From: Microscilla marina ATCC 23134
Lineage (GTDB): Bacteria; Bacteroidota; Bacteroidia; Cytophagales; Microscillaceae
Direction of reading: 5' to 3'
Assembly (NCBI RefSeq): GCF_000169175.1
Contig: NZ_AAWS01000011.1
Coordinates: forward strand, 62,001-126,000
DNA length: 64,000 bases
Part shown: positions 62,517 through 64,000 of the stretch, piece after piece
Layout: each line of letters begins with the position of its first letter
Position numbering within the stretch: the first letter of the stretch is position 1
Program-made: the position numbers and the translations under genes
The notes under the pieces: model-generated
Databases searched by the model: none
The model's input: only the letters and a program-made list of their open reading frames with translations
What the model was told of the DNA's origin: nothing

Positions 62517-62595
62517 AGATAGAAGTAAGGCTGAATTGAAACCCAAAGACAAGAACCTTGCGTAAACAAAGGCATTGATCAAACTTTTAAAAATT

Positions 62596-63597
62596 ATGAA
62601 ACATACCATCCAACGTTTTGTCTTGCTTCTATTAACGAGCCTGACTTTTGTCCAATGTAGCAACAATCAGGTGCACACTACTTCTGCTCAAAACACTGTT
62701 TTTATTTGGGACTTTAGCAAGCCTAAAAAGTACATTTATCGCTATACCAAAACAACTACTCAAAAAAAACACCCCTTTTTCTCAGGAGATGACCTAGACA
62801 AAACAGTATCCCAAACTATTCAAGCCCAACTAGTACTTAGTCAAGGTTATATTTAGGGATAACTGCGGCGAATAATTTTGTCATTCTTTGTTGCAAAAAA
62901 AACTTGCGTAGCTACAGCTATGCGCGTTTTTTGCGCCTCGCCTGACTGCATTATTCATCCACATTCTATCCCCAATCCAAGCATTGACTAAGCACTGGTG
63001 GTAAAAGTAAAAAGCAATCAAATGGCAGATTTGATAGTGACTGATATTCGGGAGAAAAACACGATTTTTGATAAAGAGAAAATGTTTGGTAAAGGGCATC
63101 TTGGGTCAAATGTTCAGGTAATTTATCAGGATTATCCAGCAGGTGGGCAAACTCAAATTTTGCGGGGCGACTTTACCTTGAGTACCTTGTTTCCTTTGCC
63201 TCCTTATGACTTTGCCAAGGGGGGAAGCGCCAAAAGCCCCGTAAAACTACCTTTTCGCCTACAGGCTTCTACTTTGTTTGTAAATGGTTATCATAAGTTG
63301 TATTACAAGGAAAAAGCCAAAAAAATGCAACGAAATTGCGCCGTTTTAACCAGTCATTGGAATGTGTCAGACTTGAAAATACCAGAAGAACTGGAGGCTG
63401 AGGCAACATTTGAGGGTAAGGGCAAGGGGACTTACTTTTTTGATTATGAAAATCATTGCTTCGTTTCTTCTCAGGTAACCTTGCACACCAAAATGTATGT
63501 AGACCTGAAAAGCGACACTTTCAAAAGCCTCAATAAAACTACAGTTGATGCCACTATAAAAATAGCGCTGAAGCTGATGAAAGTAGAAGAGGAATGA
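62596..63597 (+). pseudogene. Lipoprotein gene interrupted by a palindromic element
   Basis: The 5' part (62596-62834) encodes MKHTIQRFVLLLLTSLTFVQCS with a lipobox and then QNTVFIWDFSKPKKYIYRY up to TIQAQL. The 3' part (62995-63597) encodes VVKVKSNQMADLIVTD and then beta-rich sequence (TLSTLFPLPPYDFAKGG; ATFEGKGKGTYFFDYENH) to KVEEE. Both parts are in the same frame; the inserted element brings in-frame stops. Removing 165 bp rejoins AQL-VVK and gives 278 codons. A GTG start at 62998 might allow the 3' part to be made alone, without signal peptide. Family not recognised. Confidence 0.82.
62832..62996. mobile_element. R4 palindromic element inserted in a lipoprotein gene
   Basis: About 159 bp between likely direct repeats ACTAGT (62829-62834) and ACTGGT (62994-62999). 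Arms CTTAGTCAA (62836-62844) / TTGACTAAG (62984-62992) begin about 55 bp of imperfect terminal inversion including GGGATA/TATCCC and GAATAAT/ATTATTC. The centre GCGTAGC-TACA-GCTATGCGC resembles the R1 core. No coding sequence. Confidence 0.8.
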
Positions 63598-63770
63598 TCT
63601 ATGGTCATCAAAAGTCATCAAAACATTTGAAAAAAATGTGCACTCCTGCTTAGGTATGACTAAAATGGGTACGATGTGCATGAGCGAGTGCCCAAATCTA
63701 TACTTGACTTTGGTTGATTAAAACCTGTCTAATAAATTGCATTTCAGCCTTGACAAGCCTTAATTTGACC

Positions 63771-64000
63771 ATGCAAAATATGGAACTTTCGGAAGTGGCA
63801 CAACTAGCCGTACATTATGTAAATGCGACCCATCGACATATATTTTTGACAGGCAAAGCAGGGTCGGGTAAAACAACCTTGCTTAAGTACATTATCCAAA
63901 ATACTTACAAAACTACCGCAGTAGCGGCACCCACAGGCATTGCCGCCATCAATGCCGGAGGCGTAAGTTTGCACTCTCTTTTGCAATTGCCCATTGGTAG
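63771..64000 (+). CDS. PIF1-like helicase / AAA ATPase, N-terminal fragment
   Basis: First 76 codons, open at the right edge. MQNMELSEVAQLAVHYVNATHRHIFLTGKAGSGKTTLLKY contains the Walker A loop GKAGSGKTT, followed by TAVAAPTGIAAINAGGVSLHSLLQLP, the helicase Ia motif of PIF1/RecD2-type proteins. Superfamily 1 DNA helicase is very likely; a longer C-terminal part would be needed to name the subfamily. Confidence 0.85.
   Translation, partial: MQNMELSEVAQLAVHYVNATHRHIFLTGKAGSGKTTLLKYIIQNTYKTTAVAAPTGIAAINAGGVSLHSLLQLPIG

Overview
The window reads as chromosomal DNA of a marine, gliding-type member of the Bacteroidota, most likely Cytophagales; a Microscilla-like organism is my best guess, by inference. 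The reasons are the moderately AT-rich sequence, Bacteroidota promoter boxes (TTTG, 19 bp, TAnnTTTG, exact in front of both tRNA-Phe genes), few Shine-Dalgarno sites, and families typical of the phylum: DUF4476, DUF4286, DUF2805/TIGR03643, head GIN (DUF2807), SiaB/SiaC (DUF6272/DUF1987), multi-PAS SpoIIE phosphatases and membrane-anchored spermidine-synthase-like enzymes.

Layout. 0-8 kb: a secreted S8 protease, two tRNA-Phe genes, and a two-subunit Fe-S oxidoreductase (HdrC/HdrE-like plus HdrB/CCG-like) whose subunits are separated by a transglutaminase-like gene and a tandem-DUF350 membrane gene. 8-14 kb: methyltransferase, PQQ-type sugar dehydrogenase lipoprotein, aroC, hldD, trpS. 14-25 kb: DUF4476 protein, SNF2 helicase, pentapeptide protein, WGR/beta-propeller protein, VanW protein, glnS. 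25-28.5 kb: a minus-strand envelope cluster (beta-sandwich membrane protein, small RGG-tailed protein, DUF350, membrane spermidine synthase-like enzyme). 29-33 kb: class III adenylate cyclase, 5-formyl-THF cyclo-ligase, haloalkane dehalogenase, lipoprotein. 34-47.5 kb is signalling-rich: SiaB kinase, SiaC, two histidine kinases, an ECF sigma factor with a putative anti-sigma partner and a predicted outer-membrane barrel, a STAS-like protein and a 1352-residue six-PAS SpoIIE phosphatase. 47.8-55.8 kb: envelope proteins (head GIN, PagL-like), thioredoxin-like, Rpn-type protein, DUF4286 and polA. 55.8-58.6 kb is gene-poor and repeat-rich. 58.6-64 kb: AraC-type regulator, membrane protein with a NarL-type two-component pair, a lipoprotein gene broken by a small palindromic element, and the start of a PIF1-like helicase.

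The most unusual content is non-coding. There are at least four families of short palindromic, MITE-like elements (three copies of about 161 bp at 10.2, 28.6 and 58.1 kb; four copies of about 90-100 bp at 5.3, 5.4, 21.9 and 42.4 kb; single elements at 58.4 and 62.8 kb), and a five-unit tandem array of 256-271 bp units at 55.9-57.2 kb in which each unit is a string of about six hairpins. The element at 62.8 kb sits inside a lipoprotein gene; removing 165 bp rejoins its two halves in frame.

The most system-like coding clusters are the two DUF350 loci (with transglutaminase at 5.5-7.1 kb, with spermidine synthase at 25.5-28.4 kb) and the SiaB-SiaC-kinase module at 34-38 kb, with a possible SpoIIE counterpart at 43-47 kb.
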